A DNA stretch of 64,000 bases from Limnanthes douglasii subsp. nivea. Its lineage: Eukaryota; Streptophyta; Magnoliopsida; Brassicales; Limnanthaceae. Positions 1-11,490 of the stretch are shown piece after piece. The notes beneath the pieces are model-generated. The model ran no database searches and was not told the DNA's origin. It worked only from the letters and a program-made list of their open reading frames with translations. Within the stretch, counting starts at the first letter, position 1; each line of letters opens with the position of its first letter. The stretch is from positions 115,266,771 to 115,330,770 of the forward strand of contig JAUPFV010000001.1 in NCBI GenBank assembly GCA_036936605.1, in the 5' to 3' direction. The position numbers were made by a program, and so were the translations under genes.

Positions 1-189
1 GACCCTGTGCATTAGTATCATTTTTTGACAGGGTGGGTGTATTTGGAAGATCTGTAGCAGTTACTGATTTAAATGTTAACGTTTGATTGCAATTTCCCTT
101 CTCTAGCTTAAACTGGTATGATATGATATCGTGCAGTTGAAGGAAGCAGTTTTACTTGCAGTTATTTCAAAGAATCACAATGTATTAAA

Positions 190-1430
190 ACTAAGATATC
201 AGAGTTATGGTAACATTAAAAGAACAGTGTATGTAGACCTAATGTATAAGATGTAAGCATAGATAGCAAGGTTGAATAGAGTGGATATCAGAGTATAACA
301 GCATAGATAGAAATGTATAAATGAATACATATCAGAGTCTTAACAAATGTAAGTAAAGTATCAGATGGATGTACAACGAAACAGAAAACATACTTTGATT
401 TATCTGTTAGATGTAAAATACATAATCTATCAAGGTTGAATAGAGTGGCTATCAGATTGTAACAGCATAGATAGCAATGTACACATGAATAGATATCAGA
501 GTCTGAAACAAACAGACATGAAACGTGTCAATGTTAAAAGTGTAAGAAACATAAGTCAAAATACAAGGAGTGCTTATCTTTGAGATGAATCAGGCATGAA
601 AGATGTGATAAACCTCTTGAACAAATGTAAGTAAAGTATCAGATGGATGTACACCGAAACAGAAAACATACTTTGATTTATCTGTTAGATGTAAAATTCA
701 TAATATATCAAGGTTGAATAGAGTGGCTATCAGAGTATAAAAGCATAGATAGCAATGTATACATAAATAGATATGAGAGTCTGAAAAAACAAACATGAAA
801 TGTGTCAATGTTAAAAGTGTAAGAAACATAAGTCAAAATACAAAAAGTGCTTATCTTTGAGATGAATCAGGCATGAAAGATGTGATAACCCTCTTGAACA
901 AATGTAAGTAAAGTATCAGATGGATGTACACCGAAACAGAAAACATACTTTGATTTATCTGTTATATGTAAAATTCATAATATATCAAGGTTGAATAGAG
1001 TGGCTATCAGAGTATAAAAGCATAGATAGCAATGTATACATGAATAGATATCAGAGTCTGAAAAAAACAGACATGAAACGTGTCAATGTTATAAGGGTAC
1101 AAAACATAAGTCGAGATACAAGGAGTGCTTATCTTTGAGATGAATCAGGCATGAAAGATTTGAAGTACATCTTTAACAAATGTAAGTAAAGTATCAGATG
1201 GATGTAAACCAAAACAGTAAACATACTTTGATGTATATGTTAGATGCAAAATCCAGAATCTATCAATGTTGAATAGAGTGGCTATCAGAGTATAAAAGCA
1301 TAGATAGCAATGTATACGTGAATAGATATGAGAGTCATAAAGAAACAGACATGGAACATGTCAATGTTAAAGTGTACAAAACATAAGTCGAAAGATAAGG
1401 AGTGCTTATCTTTGAGATGTAAAATGTTAC
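190..1430. repeat. Tandem array, about 278-bp unit, just over four copies
   Basis: A recognisable anchor, AACAAATGTAAGTAAAGTAT, starts at 342, 620, 897 and 1175, giving a period of 277-278 bp. Each unit also carries two shorter blocks containing TATCAGAGT, a run reading ATAGATAGCAATGTA, and a block ending near CTTATCTTTGAGATG. Copies differ by scattered substitutions and small indels, so the array is not brand new. It lies just downstream of the Mutator-like transposase and is probably its 3' subterminal region. The motif TATCAGRGT recurs in the separate array on the other side of the transposase. Confidence 0.85.
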
Positions 1431-1449
1431 AAAAAAGTCGGTAAATAAT

Positions 1450-3832
1450 GCTTAGAACGGAGCATCACATGACCTCCTATTATGCCCCGATTTGAAACAT
1501 CAACCACAACGGGACTGGCTGCTGGAAACTTCGCCTCTTGATGGAATACGCTTCTTCCTCAGACGCCCGGGTCGTCTTTTAACGTTAGGGGGCAGCACCA
1601 AGGGCTCTCCATCACAATCTGCACTACTGGATTCACCAAACTCTGTTATAGCCGGTATGTTAAATGAATAGCTGGACAGGTAATTTTGGGTAGTGAAAAC
1701 GGCTCAACCAACGTCATAGGATCCTCGTTTAGAGATGCAAGTGCAGCCAACGCATGACCGCATGGGAAACATTCTTGCTGCCAAGAGCCGCATGTGCATT
1801 TGAAATCCAGTATGTTGACCACCATGACTGGGTCCGATAAAACCTCAAAATAAGCGGAAGAAGACTTGCGAACTAACCATGTCCGACTGCATTGTACATT
1901 CTCTTTGAACATCTTGTCAAACTCGGGGCACAAATGTGTGTTCCAACTTTGGCCCTCTCCTAAACGTCGAGACATTTGAGTCATCAGAAGAGCTCTAATC
2001 CGGTCGATTAATTCAACTATAGGCAGATGGCACAACTTCTTAATCTGGCCATTGAACGATTCAACAGCGGTTGATGTCATCGCCCCATACCGTTTGCCTT
2101 TGACATATGCCTGGGCCCATTTTTCTGGTGCCAGATTTCTTACAAAGTTGCCAATACGCTTACCGCCTTCGAGCAAAAACTGACCATAACGTTCATTAAA
2201 AAGTTCCACCGTAGGGGCATAAGCACAGCTCTTAAACATCACTAGCATATTTTGTTTGTAGACTCTGTTAGTGTGTTCAAGAGCTTTAGTCAAGTTCTGG
2301 ATAAGATGGAAGATGCAATAAGTGTGGTAGTCAGTAGGATAAAGAGTTGTGACAGCGCTAATAATACCAGCATGGCGGTGTGAAATGAAAGTTATTTGGC
2401 GCCCTAACAGATGAGGTTTTAAACTTTCCAAAAACCAAAACCAGTTGTCCGAGTCTTCACTACCAAATATACCAAAAGCTACGGGGAAGAGATCTGAAAC
2501 GGAAAGGATATAGCTTGAAAACAGAACTACATTAACAGAACGATGTTGAGGTCGACTCTGTAATAGTAAACATAGAACAATCTATGTAACCTAATCTATC
2601 AAACAGAGCCTCCCAAGCTAGCAATCAGTAATAACTAAAATACCAGGGTATGTAATCCAAACTATCAGACAGTCTTATTAAATCGCAAACTATGTAAACA
2701 TATTTATTAGACTAAATGTATATTGAAACATGTACTGACCGTTGTTTCCATCTTTTTCCACTACTGAAAGCAACACGCCACCATGCTTCCCTGTTAGGTG
2801 GGTTCCGTCAACGTACAGTAGAGGGCGGCACGAATGGAAACCCTGAAGACACGCCCCAAACGCTATAAAACAGCGACGGAAAACATTGTCGGGAGCCAAA
2901 TCCAGATGACAGTCTGTAGTGATGTCACGACTCTTTAGCCTCTTGAAGTATGGTTTTAGCAATCCGAAAGAGGTATTGCTATCTCCAAATAAAACGCGAC
3001 GGGCCTTCTCCAACGCATTCCAAGATAGACGATATGAAACGTCTAAACCGTAGTCTTGCTTGATGGTGGACTGTATAGTCTTAGCTGTTATGGAATGGAT
3101 GTTCCGTAGAGAATCGTGAATTTCATCAGCAATCAAATCGGACGACAGATGCCTGCTTTTCTTCTTTGTGAATACGGGACTGCACGTGTGGGTACTGAAA
3201 AATCTTTTAATTGTCATCAAACCGGTCTTAGAATCAACAGAAGCGTAAAGCCTCCATTTGCAGCCATCCGAATCTTTGTTTACACAATAAACGACGATCT
3301 TGTTAAAGGTATTGTGCATGTACGTAAACGCAAAACCGTTCTCTAATGCATAACGGGATAAGGATAACCTCAGACCTTGAGCACCGTCTGGAAATGACTG
3401 TCCAACACCGATGATAGCTTCTGCCCATCCCGTTGTAGCTAGATGTCTTTTTTTGGGGGTTGTAATGGCGAAACAGCTACTGCTTTCACCGCTAGTTCGT
3501 TGCATGTGAGAGGATTCTTCGAACAGTTGAACGGGTTGTTTACGTTTAATGGCGGAGCCTTTATCAGCAACATGTTCTTCGATAAGAAAACTAACACTCT
3601 TCAGACGCTCAACATCGAGGTAACATTCCAACCCAATAAAATCGGTCTCCTTATTAAAAATACAATTATTCTGAGCACCGCAAGAGTACGTAATGCTGTA
3701 GTTACCTCTAACAAGCCCTTGCCATGTTTGCTCAACGTACTGTTGAAAAGACTCGAAGTTTTCGCATTCGGACAGCGGAACAATACCTGTTTCCGTACCA
3801 AATTTGAAAATGCAAACTTTTGGTCTCGACAT
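1450..3832 (-). pseudogene. MuDR-type (MULE) transposase, two exons, three inactivating lesions
   Basis: This gene encoded a DDE transposase that cuts and pastes Mutator-like elements. Exon 1 (3832-2740) starts with MSRPKVCIFKF, then has a zinc-finger-like DNA-binding region (C-x7-C ... HTC) and the start of the MULE domain with the first catalytic Asp in YVDGTHL. Exon 2 (from 2493) continues with LFPVAFG, keeps the catalytic Glu in VESFNG, and has a SWIM zinc finger (CTCGSWQQECFPCGH). Three lesions are visible. The second catalytic Asp, expected in SDRH, is His (SHRH). One T is missing from a T run near 1695, which shifts the frame after VEPF. An in-frame TGA (1502-1500) interrupts a CCHC knuckle near the C-terminus, after a basic RRPGRLRKKR segment that reads well in the shifted frame. 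The first Met at 3889 is possible, but 3832 begins the conserved part. Confidence 0.88.
2494..2739 (-). other. Intron inside the MULE transposase domain
   Basis: The intron begins GTCAGT and ends TTTCAG on the minus strand, 246 bp. Splicing joins GGAAACAAC-G to AT-CTCTTCCCC and restores the expected run from GNN to DLFPVAFG of the MULE domain. Reading through it instead gives a short unrelated tail and a stop. Confidence 0.85.
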
Positions 3833-3904
3833 TGTGTACCCTAAATTATAGGAGTTTTGGTTAGTTTGTTTAACGTTGGTGTAGAACAACTGAATGTGTT
3901 ACTG

Positions 3905-4260
3905 ATATTATAACATATCTAGCAATATCCCGTAGCTAACATATCAGGGTATATGCATCGTGGTCTATTTTTCAACACACGTAGCAAACTGTCATACCTA
4001 AACTATCAGGGTATATGGACTATTGGTCTGTTTTCCAACACATATATCAACCTATTAAAACTAACATATCAGGGTGTCTGCAGCAAGAGGAAATGGTTGG
4101 AAACATCTAGCACTATCACGTACCTAAACTATAAGGGTATATGGAGTCATGGTCTATTTATCAACACATATAGCAACCTGTCATAACTAAGATATCAGGG
4201 TGTATGCAGTCAGGTTTATTCTACAAACACATATAACATATCAGGGTGTATGCAGTGATC
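3905..4260. repeat. Tandem array, about 62-bp unit, upstream of the MULE transposase
   Basis: The motif TATCAGGGTRTMTG recurs near 3945, 4005, 4067, 4193 and 4230, with a degenerate copy (TATAAGGGTATATGG) near 4130. The linkers contain CAACACATATAGCAACCTGTC-like text. The period of the first five is about 62 bp. The array starts about 75 bp upstream of the likely transposase start codon, so it may hold its promoter or transposase-binding sites. Confidence 0.8.
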
Positions 4261-4584
4261 TAGCAACCTCAAACATACAATTGCAGGCGACAAATCGCAA
4301 AGTGTAACCATATAAATATCAGGGTTCAAAACAGAGGTGGAAAAATGAAATTTCTCACCGAAATGTGATCGGAGCCGGTTTGGATGCTTTGAATCGAGCA
4401 GAAGCAGATAGTAATAAGTTTCCTGCCATTAACGTACATTATATGAGAGTCTAGAATCGATTTCGAAAATGGAAAACGATTTTGAAACTTAAAACTCAGC
4501 TCACTTACTGACCTGAAAGATGTAAGGTCGGGCTACAATTTTGAAACTTAAAACAGTGGTTAGGAGGCTGCTAACCGGTGGTCT

Positions 4585-4656
4585 AGGAGCCTGAGAGACG
4601 GTGCAAAATCAGAGCTAGGAGGCTGAGACGGTGCAAAATCGGAGCTAGGAGACTGT
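4585..4656. repeat. Short tandem repeat, 29-33-bp unit
   Basis: Two full and one partial copy of a unit reading GAGCTAGGAGGCTGAGACGG followed by TGCAAAATC. It lies between the 62-bp array and the presumed end of the MULE. No function is apparent. Confidence 0.6.
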
Positions 4657-5093
4657 GGATGTAACTGACGCCGTCGAACCGGAATTCTGAAATTCGCCGG
4701 TGATCGGAACACTCTCCGAAGGCGATTATATGGATCGCCGGTGGTTACGTAGGGTAACTGGTGGTTCAATAGTGTCGCAGGAGGTGATGTGATCAGCCGT
4801 GGTTTTTTGAAATGAAGAGACGTTCTTGAAAAATGGGTTGTTTGTTAGGTTAGGAGAGAGGAGAGAGAAAGGGGCTAATAAATTCAAAATTCAAAAGTAA
4901 TTAAGAAGGTGCTGAAGCCAAAAGGGGCCCTTTTTCCACAAAATCAACCTTATATACTAGGTTGAGGGTAATCTTGGTATTAAAAAAAGAAAAGGTATTA
5001 GAAGTGGATATGTTTAATGAGATGGGTATTAAGTGAGCATTAACCCATTTTTGGGTACTAGGTTGTAATAGGTTTGGCTAAAAGGTACTTAGT

Positions 5094-5172
5094 GTGTCAT
5101 TTCCCTTTATTCTTTTATTCTTTTTCTTTTTCCTTTCTTTTTTCCTTTTTTTCTTTTTTCTTTTTTTCTCCT
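5094..5172. repeat. Pyrimidine tract (T-rich with scattered C)
   Basis: About 80 bases almost purely of T and C on the plus strand (TTTCTTTTTC-type repeats). It is low-complexity sequence; the predicted phenylalanine-rich peptide is not a gene. Confidence 0.8.
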
Positions 5173-5188
5173 ATAATGTAGATAACTT

Positions 5189-5204
5189 TAACGCGTTTAT
5201 GATA
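5189..5204. repeat. Left target-site duplication of LINE1
   Basis: TAACGCGTTTATGATA here matches TAACGTGTTTATGATA at 8000-8015 at 15 of 16 positions. The pair brackets a segment ending in a poly(A)-like tail, as expected for target-primed LINE insertion. Confidence 0.85.
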
Positions 5205-5729
5205 GATGCAATTCAAATAAAAAATTGTACAACGACTGATAATATGTTTGATAATATTTATTTCCTAGCATCTTAAATTTAACAATAGAACAGAGATGAG
5301 TTATTAAAGTTCCAATAATCATTTTTGGGTTCTTCAAATTCAGCTCAATTTATATTACAAGGAAATTAGCAAGTGTACCGATTACGACAGTTTAGTCCAC
5401 AAATGATGAATTTCTCTCCTTGAGAAATAATTTAGGAGGTGCTCTTCAATGGAATAAAAGCTCATGAACGAACTCCATTTTGGAGTAACACACATCTTTA
5501 CAAGTTGGACAAGGCACAAATCAAAAATCATACGCAAACATCAAAAGACTAAGATCAAAAGAAATGAAAGAACGTTACCAAGTAAATCAAAAGAAAGATC
5601 ATATAAATATTCAATTCGCATCTACTCTCAAAGAAAATCTACAACAGAAAACTAAGAATACCATGTTGGGATAATTCTTGGCAGGAAAACCTAAACATTC
5701 ATCTATTGAAAAATTTATTGATTCATCTG

Positions 5730-6972
5730 GGTTTCTTGGAGAAGTTAACATTTCTCATGGGGATAGTAGGTACATCTTTATAGAATTCGATCTAATTGAA
5801 GACCTCAAATTTTTTGGGGAAAGAAATATATCAAACCGATGACAAGAGAATGAGACTCCTAAAGTGGCTACCATATTATAACACAAGCATAGAGATTCCT
5901 ATAACTCCTATTTGGATATCACTTCCAAATCTTCCGGAGTATATGTTTGACAAACGAATAATAAGATCAGTGACTAGAGCAATAGGAAACCCTCTTTCGA
6001 TATGGGTGCTTTCAAGAAACAGAGTTAAACAGAATTGTTGTAAACTATGGTTGGAAGTAGACATATATAAAGATATCTTCACCAAATTCTAGATATGTTT
6101 TGGTGAAAACGATGGATACTGACAAGAAATTGTTTTTGAGAATTTACCATATTACTGTCTTAATTGCTACCATCTACGTCATCAACAAAAAGCTTGCAGG
6201 AAAATCAGCAACAACAAAAGAGACCTCGCAAATCCAGATAATCCACATGATCATGATAATATTCTGACTCATATAGCTCTAATGAAAACTAAGCTAAAGT
6301 CAATCATAGTGAATGGAGACAATTCTGGGATTCAAGCAACAAGAAAAGAACAAAGCAACTCAAAAGTAGCAGAAATAGAAGCATAACAAAGAATCAAACA
6401 CAAAAAAGAACTTAAGAAGAAATAAACGTGCAAAATAAAAGTAATTCAATTCATCCAGATATAATGGACTCAAGGAGCTTATTCCTAAAAGGAACAAGTA
6501 ATAACACTAATTAGATCAATTTCTCGAAAATTTCAAAAGCAATACAAATAGCAGACGCAAGTACCTTGTTCACAGAGGGTAAGCAAGCAAAGATAGCTAA
6601 TAGTAAAGATGAATTATATAAGCCTGCAGCAGTAATTAGTCTTCCAACATCCCTTGTATTGAAAAATGTTGAAGTCATGGAATATTTCAAAATAACTTTT
6701 GAGACAACCAAAGAACCATAATGTTAATAAGAACAAGGAAAAGCACCATCCTTCTGAGGCTAAATTCATTGAGGTTATTGAAGATTTGGAAACAGGCTTC
6801 AATTGCATTAGCTTATCTGACTGTGTCAACTTAGCCTCTGAGCATCCAAACCTTAACATTACTTCACGTACAAGACACAAAACAGAGTTTGATCAGAATT
6901 TCAAAACATTACTTAATAAGAAGCTAAAAGATGTTAAGAAAAATTGGTATGAATTACGTTCATACAAATACT
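5730..6972 (+). pseudogene. LINE1 ORF1 (gag-like, DUF4283 and zinc knuckle), decayed
   Basis: The clearest part (5796-6092) reads PIWISLPNLPEYMFDKR then RAIGNPLS, the core of DUF4283 found in ORF1 proteins of plant LINEs, which package LINE RNA. In the same frame, after two stops, 6147-6200 encodes CLNCYHLRHQQKAC, a CX2CX4HX4C zinc knuckle in which the usual Gly before His is Arg. A last open stretch (6699-6974) is charged and may be the ORF1 C-terminus. Several stops lie between. The homologous ORF1 in LINE2 has the same order of DUF4283 and knuckle. Confidence 0.82.
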
Positions 6973-7280
6973 GATGATATTTCTAATGTCTTTTGATGTT
7001 TTATGCTAAGCTCAGCCGGATCTAAATCCTCACTAACCTTCTAAATTATTGCATAATAATTGGTTTTCTTATCTAATGTTTTAGAAGTTAATATAGGTTA
7101 TCTAAATGTCAGATAGACCACAAAGCAATACGAAGGAAGTGAAATCAAGAAGCAATGATAGAACTCAAAACACAAAGATGTAATGATTTAGGAAATCTTA
7201 AAATTCAAATCAGTTAGTTAAATTTCAAAGAGGGCTAATATCAAAGGGCCACTTTGCCTATGAACATTCAAGAGGGTTAG

Positions 7281-7820
7281 ATTCACAACAAAGAACTAGA
7301 AGTCATTGACAGATAAAGAGGATCAAAGAAAAAATCAACCAGAGAAGAAGATAATTACTTGTCTTTCAGTGGCTTACATCGAAGTCCTTCAAAATCCAAT
7401 CCAATATCTTTGATCTCATACTCTAGGATTTTCCTTCAAATTGATCTCGAGTTCTTCTCTAAGAATAATATGGACTTCTAAAGATAATTATTCAATGTCT
7501 TCAATGGTTGCGTTTAAAAGGAGGAAATTTTAACAAAGTCCAAGGTTTGGATTCACAACAAAGAACTTGAAGTCTCCAACACATAAAAAGGATCAAAGAA
7601 TAAATCATCCAGTGAAGAAGATAATTACATGACTTTCAGTTATACACATCGAATTCACCGACTTGAGTTCGATGAAATCCCATCCAATGTTTAGATCTCA
7701 GACTTTCTGACTTGCACTCAAGTCGAGCTCAAGTTCTTCTTCACCAACTAAATATACAATAAAGGGTAAAAAGATGAACATCTGAAAGGAAGTTGATACC
7801 GACTACAATAGTTGCACTTT
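7281..7820 (+). repeat. Direct duplication of about 270 bp in the LINE1 3' region
   Basis: ATTCACAACAAAGAACT starts at 7281 and again at 7551, and the similarity continues through blocks such as GAAGAAGATAATTAC, CAGTG and TTGATCTCGAG/TCGAGCTCAAG. The two copies are clearly diverged. This lies between ORF1 and the tail where ORF2 would be expected, so it may belong to a long 3' untranslated region. Confidence 0.7.
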
Positions 7821-7999
7821 GGAGGTAGAAAGTTTTGTGAAGTCTAGGATTTAGCATCTCTCAATCGAAAATTAGGAATTTTGTAATAGGCTTATTAAAG
7901 TTTCTTTGTAATATTAGGCTATAATTGTATTAGCCCTTGTAACTTCCATCTACACACTTGTGTAGCTCTAATTCAATAAAAAATTATTATAAAAAAAAC

Positions 8000-8015
8000 T
8001 AACGTGTTTATGATA
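8000..8015. repeat. Right target-site duplication of LINE1
   Basis: TAACGTGTTTATGATA directly follows the A-rich tail and pairs with 5189-5204, with one mismatch. Confidence 0.85.
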
Positions 8016-8450
8016 TTTGTTATAAGATGTTTTTTTATAAATAAAAAATGCAATATTGATAAATAAAATAACACTTGTTCTTTTAGGGTAAAAATAAAAA
8101 ATATGGATTGGGTAATTGAATAAGAGGTTTAATCCAATCCATCAACAGCTTTGAAATTAAAGCAAAAGTATAGTGGGTAGTTATACCATGCAAAAACTTT
8201 CACCAAATTGAAACTTTCATTTTTCATATCATCAACGTAGATTAGAGTTTTCGGTCGAATCGATTGTAAGAAGCAAAAATTTATCATTTCCATCATTTAA
8301 GTTCAATGAAATTGAGGCAGAAAAGAAGACTAATCGACAAAATTTTATCTCAAAAATTTCATTTGCAGTCTTGTCTTGTATGACTCTTCCTTTGAAATTT
8401 TTCTTTGTGAACATTTCTTTAGTTAATCTAATATAATTTTAAGATATAGT
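8016..8450. other. Unassigned AT-rich stretch between the two LINEs
   Basis: No gene or repeat was recognised. It may hold the 3' end of LINE2; a run of eight T at about 8450 on the plus strand is the best candidate for its poly(A), but I found no matching target-site duplication. Confidence 0.5.
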
Positions 8451-8544
8451 TTTTTTTCTAGTCAAATACTTTTATTTTAGTAAATTTTGGATTTTGTTCA
8501 TCTTCTTCTAGTTTAATTTGAAGTCTCAAGCAGACATGAATTAA

Positions 8545-11439
8545 TCTTCGAGCCCGAGATAGCATGTACTTAGGCTTTTAAGAAATATTATAGCTTTAAG
8601 TGTGATAAGATTTGAGTTGTTACAAAATTCTAAATTATTGGTTTGCTTGAGTTATTCTTTTGCAAGTCAATCAGCAGATAGTTTTGTTCTCTATAAATTT
8701 TAGAAATAACCATCCTAGATTTGAGTAACCTTCTATAGTTTTCGATTAAGGATATCAAGTACCATGGAGCTTTCTTGGTAACAATCATATCCAAGTGAAT
8801 AGAAGAGTTTGTTTCAATATCAATGTTGGTGATGTTTTTGTTATTACAAGTGATAAGACCATCTAATAAAGCTCGACATTTAGCTAAAATGGCATCTTAT
8901 GTCATAAACTCTACCAAAAGCCAATATTATATCTCTTTTGTTATCTCTGAGAATGCCACCACCTCTAGATTCACCATTAGATAAGCTAGAACCTTATTTG
9001 TTAAGTTTAACACTGTTTTCATTGGACATATGTAATTTGACTAAAGAGTAGTTGTTTTTCTTGTTTGAGTGCAAGTAACAGTAGATTTCCGAGACCACTT
9101 TTATTGTAAGGAGGCCTTCTTATTTGGCTTTATTTCTGGTTTTCCAGATATACCAGCAGATTATAAGTGGTAATATGGTTCTTATATAAATATCCTACGA
9201 GGTTGACCAATACCATGTTTTGATTATGTGTAATAGAGACATATGTCTAGATAGATACCAAAAATCTCTAAGAAACGTTTCCATATATGCCATGTTGTTT
9301 TATGCTCAACGAAAATATGTTTGGTGTTTTTCTTTGCTGAACAAAACTGACATTTGGATACTAAAGATATGTACCTGTTTTTGTAACATAGGATCAACAG
9401 AAAGTCAACCTTTTAGGAGTGTCCAAATTAGAAAAGAACATGTTTAGGCATTATAATGTTCTAAAGGCTTTTAATTGGTCTAGTTAGGTCCGACTTATCT
9501 CTAATGTTCCATACATGTTGTATTTATATTAAAATATCTATTGTTAGAGAGTATTTATTTGATTTTGTTTATAATGTTAATTTGAATTTTGAGCCTTTAT
9601 ATCTTAGCAATGTCTTTGGATATGACATAATGTCTTAGTTTAGCAATGTTCCATTCACCATTGTTCCACAACTGAGCAATAGATTCTTCAAAAGAATGAT
9701 GGATGAACTGTATGGAATGAAATTAACCTTATCGCACCATCTTTTCATCCAAAAATCTATCTGACCTTTTCCAACTGTCCAAAAGGTATATTGTTAATAC
9801 AAATCTCTAATGCTAGTTAGCATTTTTTATATCTTAGAGTTTTTAATGGAAGTTTTGAACTAATAAAGGGTGAGCAATAAAACAATATAAGGATATAGTG
9901 AATTTGGCCCATATTGAGGTATTGTCTCTGAACGTAAACTAGTTTTTACATGAGAAAACATCTTGGATTCCGACAATGTCCCTAATATTAATACTCACTT
10001 TAGAATAAGGCTTACATAATGATTTCCAAGAAGCCCGATTCATAGCTAATTTATCCTCTATAGTAGCCTAAAGTTGTTGAACATCCTTTCAAACTTGGGG
10101 ATTATTGTCTTAGTTATAGTGCAACTTTAAAGGAAGTATATAGGCATGGTCATACAAAATATTATATTAGAATGAGTCTGCCACTAAAAGAGAGTGTATT
10201 GACATCCCATTCAAGTATATTTGCTGAGAATTTATCTACTAGAAGATTGTAAATATGAGCCTTATTGTTTTAGTGGATAGGCACACCAATATATATTAAG
10301 GGAAGTTTCTTGTTTTTGAATCATGTTAAGTTTGTAAAGGAATTTAATTTGATTTGTGATATTTTTGCAGGAGTAATGATGGCAGATTTATCAGTATTGA
10401 TGATCTGACCAGAATAATTTTCATATTGCTTCAAAAAATTACATACTTTGGTGATATCGTATAGGAACCGTTAATGAAATATAGAAATCATCAGCATGTG
10501 CTAAACAATGTATACCCATAGAACTACTAGTTTTATAGTGGAGACCAATATCTGTTTCAAATAGATTTTTAAATCCCATTATAATGAATTCTTCAGCTAG
10601 AATAAAGAGAATGAGAGATATATGATCTCTATGTCTAACATTATTTGATAATTGAAGAAACCATGTAGTTGTCTATTGACTATTATTGAATATCTTACTG
10701 AACTAGTACTCTTTTTTATCCAGTCAATCCATTTATTGTCAAATCCAAAAGCAGCTAAAACTTGGTAGATAAAGTCAAAAGATAATTTTTTAAATGCCTT
10801 AGCCATATTAACTTTTAGCACTGCATTTCCACCTGTTGCTTTTTTATTGAGCTTTTGAGAAAGTTCTTGTTTTAACAAATATTATCTTAAATATATCTCC
10901 TTTTTACAAAGCGACGATGTTCCTCATAAATAAGTTTAGGCAGGATAGTATAAATTTTATCATTTAGTATATTTGACAAGATTTTTGTTGAAAATAGATC
11001 ACAAACTAATGGACATAAATTATTTTTATGATTTAGGAGAATCAACTTTAGGGATTATACATATTTTTGTTGCATACACTCCTTAAGAGATTGGATAATC
11101 TTGAAATAAAGATACCATAATGCAGCAAAAGGTTCTTGTGGATAATATGTCAACAAGATAGGTAAAATTTTGTGTTAAACCCATCTATTTTCACATGACT
11201 ATTATCATTGAGTCTTTTCATTGTTGTATGCAATTCTTCTTCTGATGGTATTGATAAGAGCATGTTATTGTCTTAATTTGTCACCAACTTAGGCATGATG
11301 TTTTCAATAACCAAATGTTTAGGTTGAGCATTGATGATATCTTTCAAATACTTTTCATGTGATGTTCCAATATCATTTTGTTTAGTGAGGCAAATGTCTC
11401 GATTTAAGATACCATATGATTAAATCGAATATTTATGGA
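8545..11439 (-). pseudogene. LINE2 ORF2, 3' part: reverse transcriptase, zinc region, RNase H
   Basis: ORF2 copies LINE RNA into DNA at the nicked target. On the minus strand I see PSEEELHTTMKRLN (linker before RT), then at 10878-10597 LKVNMAKAFKKLSFDF with FGFDNKWIDWI and LHGFFN (RT core). HADD at about 10490 is the catalytic FADD-type motif. Next come IYIGVPIH and LSFSGRL (thumb), GKGQIDFWMKRWCD near 9770, a zf-RVT-like KCQFC ... KHIF at 9357-9270, and an RNase H domain near 9000-8560 with GGGILRD, AKCRALLDGL and DIETNSS. Many stops and shifts separate these blocks. The 5' part of ORF2 resumes at 22732 beyond element A. Confidence 0.85.
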
Positions 11440-11490
11440 TGTATACTAAAGTAATTCAGTTTTTATCCGAATGGGCAGTTCGGACATAAT
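11440..11490 (+). repeat. Element A 5' LTR, first segment
   Basis: These 51 bases match the start of the 3' LTR at 22390 (CTAAAGTAATTYAGTTTTTA and TTCGGACATAAT). The LTR is interrupted at ATAAT (11486-11490), the target site of element B, and resumes at 18671. Confidence 0.85.

Larger units (their letters stand above)
190..5100 (-). mobile_element. Mutator-like element (MULE), inactive, ends not located
   Basis: The body of a Mutator-like DNA transposon, defined by its transposase gene on the minus strand and by repeat arrays on both sides (190-1430 and 3905-4260). I could not find terminal inverted repeats or a 9-bp target-site duplication; the left end may lie outside the window. The right limit is set only by the pyrimidine-rich tract at 5094 and the LINE inserted at 5205. 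The region 4330-4900, upstream of the transposase, holds a small 29-bp tandem repeat and otherwise nothing recognisable. Confidence 0.55.
5205..7999 (+). mobile_element. LINE1: short L1-type non-LTR retrotransposon with ORF1 only
   Basis: The element is bracketed by a 16-bp target-site duplication and ends in ATTCAATAAAAAATTATTAT followed by a run of A. It carries a decayed ORF1 (DUF4283 region, then a CX2CX4HX4C knuckle), a 3' region with a 270-bp direct duplication, and an A/T-rich tail resembling plant LINE 3' ends. No endonuclease or reverse transcriptase is present, so it is an internally deleted or non-autonomous copy. At 2,795 bp it is well under the 5-7 kb expected of a full plant L1. 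Confidence 0.82.

Noticed and set aside
1..40. ACCCTG ... CAGGGT inverted repeat as a transposon end
   Set aside because: Only six bases per arm and no partner near 4900-5190.
190..1430. CRISPR-like array
   Set aside because: The 278-bp units are directly adjacent with no short repeat and spacer structure, and the host is a plant.
3443..3844. 133-codon plus-strand frame opposite the MULE transposase
   Set aside because: Shadow of transposase exon 1, which has clear domain motifs on the other strand.
5094..5276. Phenylalanine-rich 60-codon frame
   Set aside because: Encoded by a pyrimidine tract; low complexity.
11435..11444. TGTAT as target-site duplication of element A
   Set aside because: Requires loss of three bases at the left LTR; kept only as a possibility.
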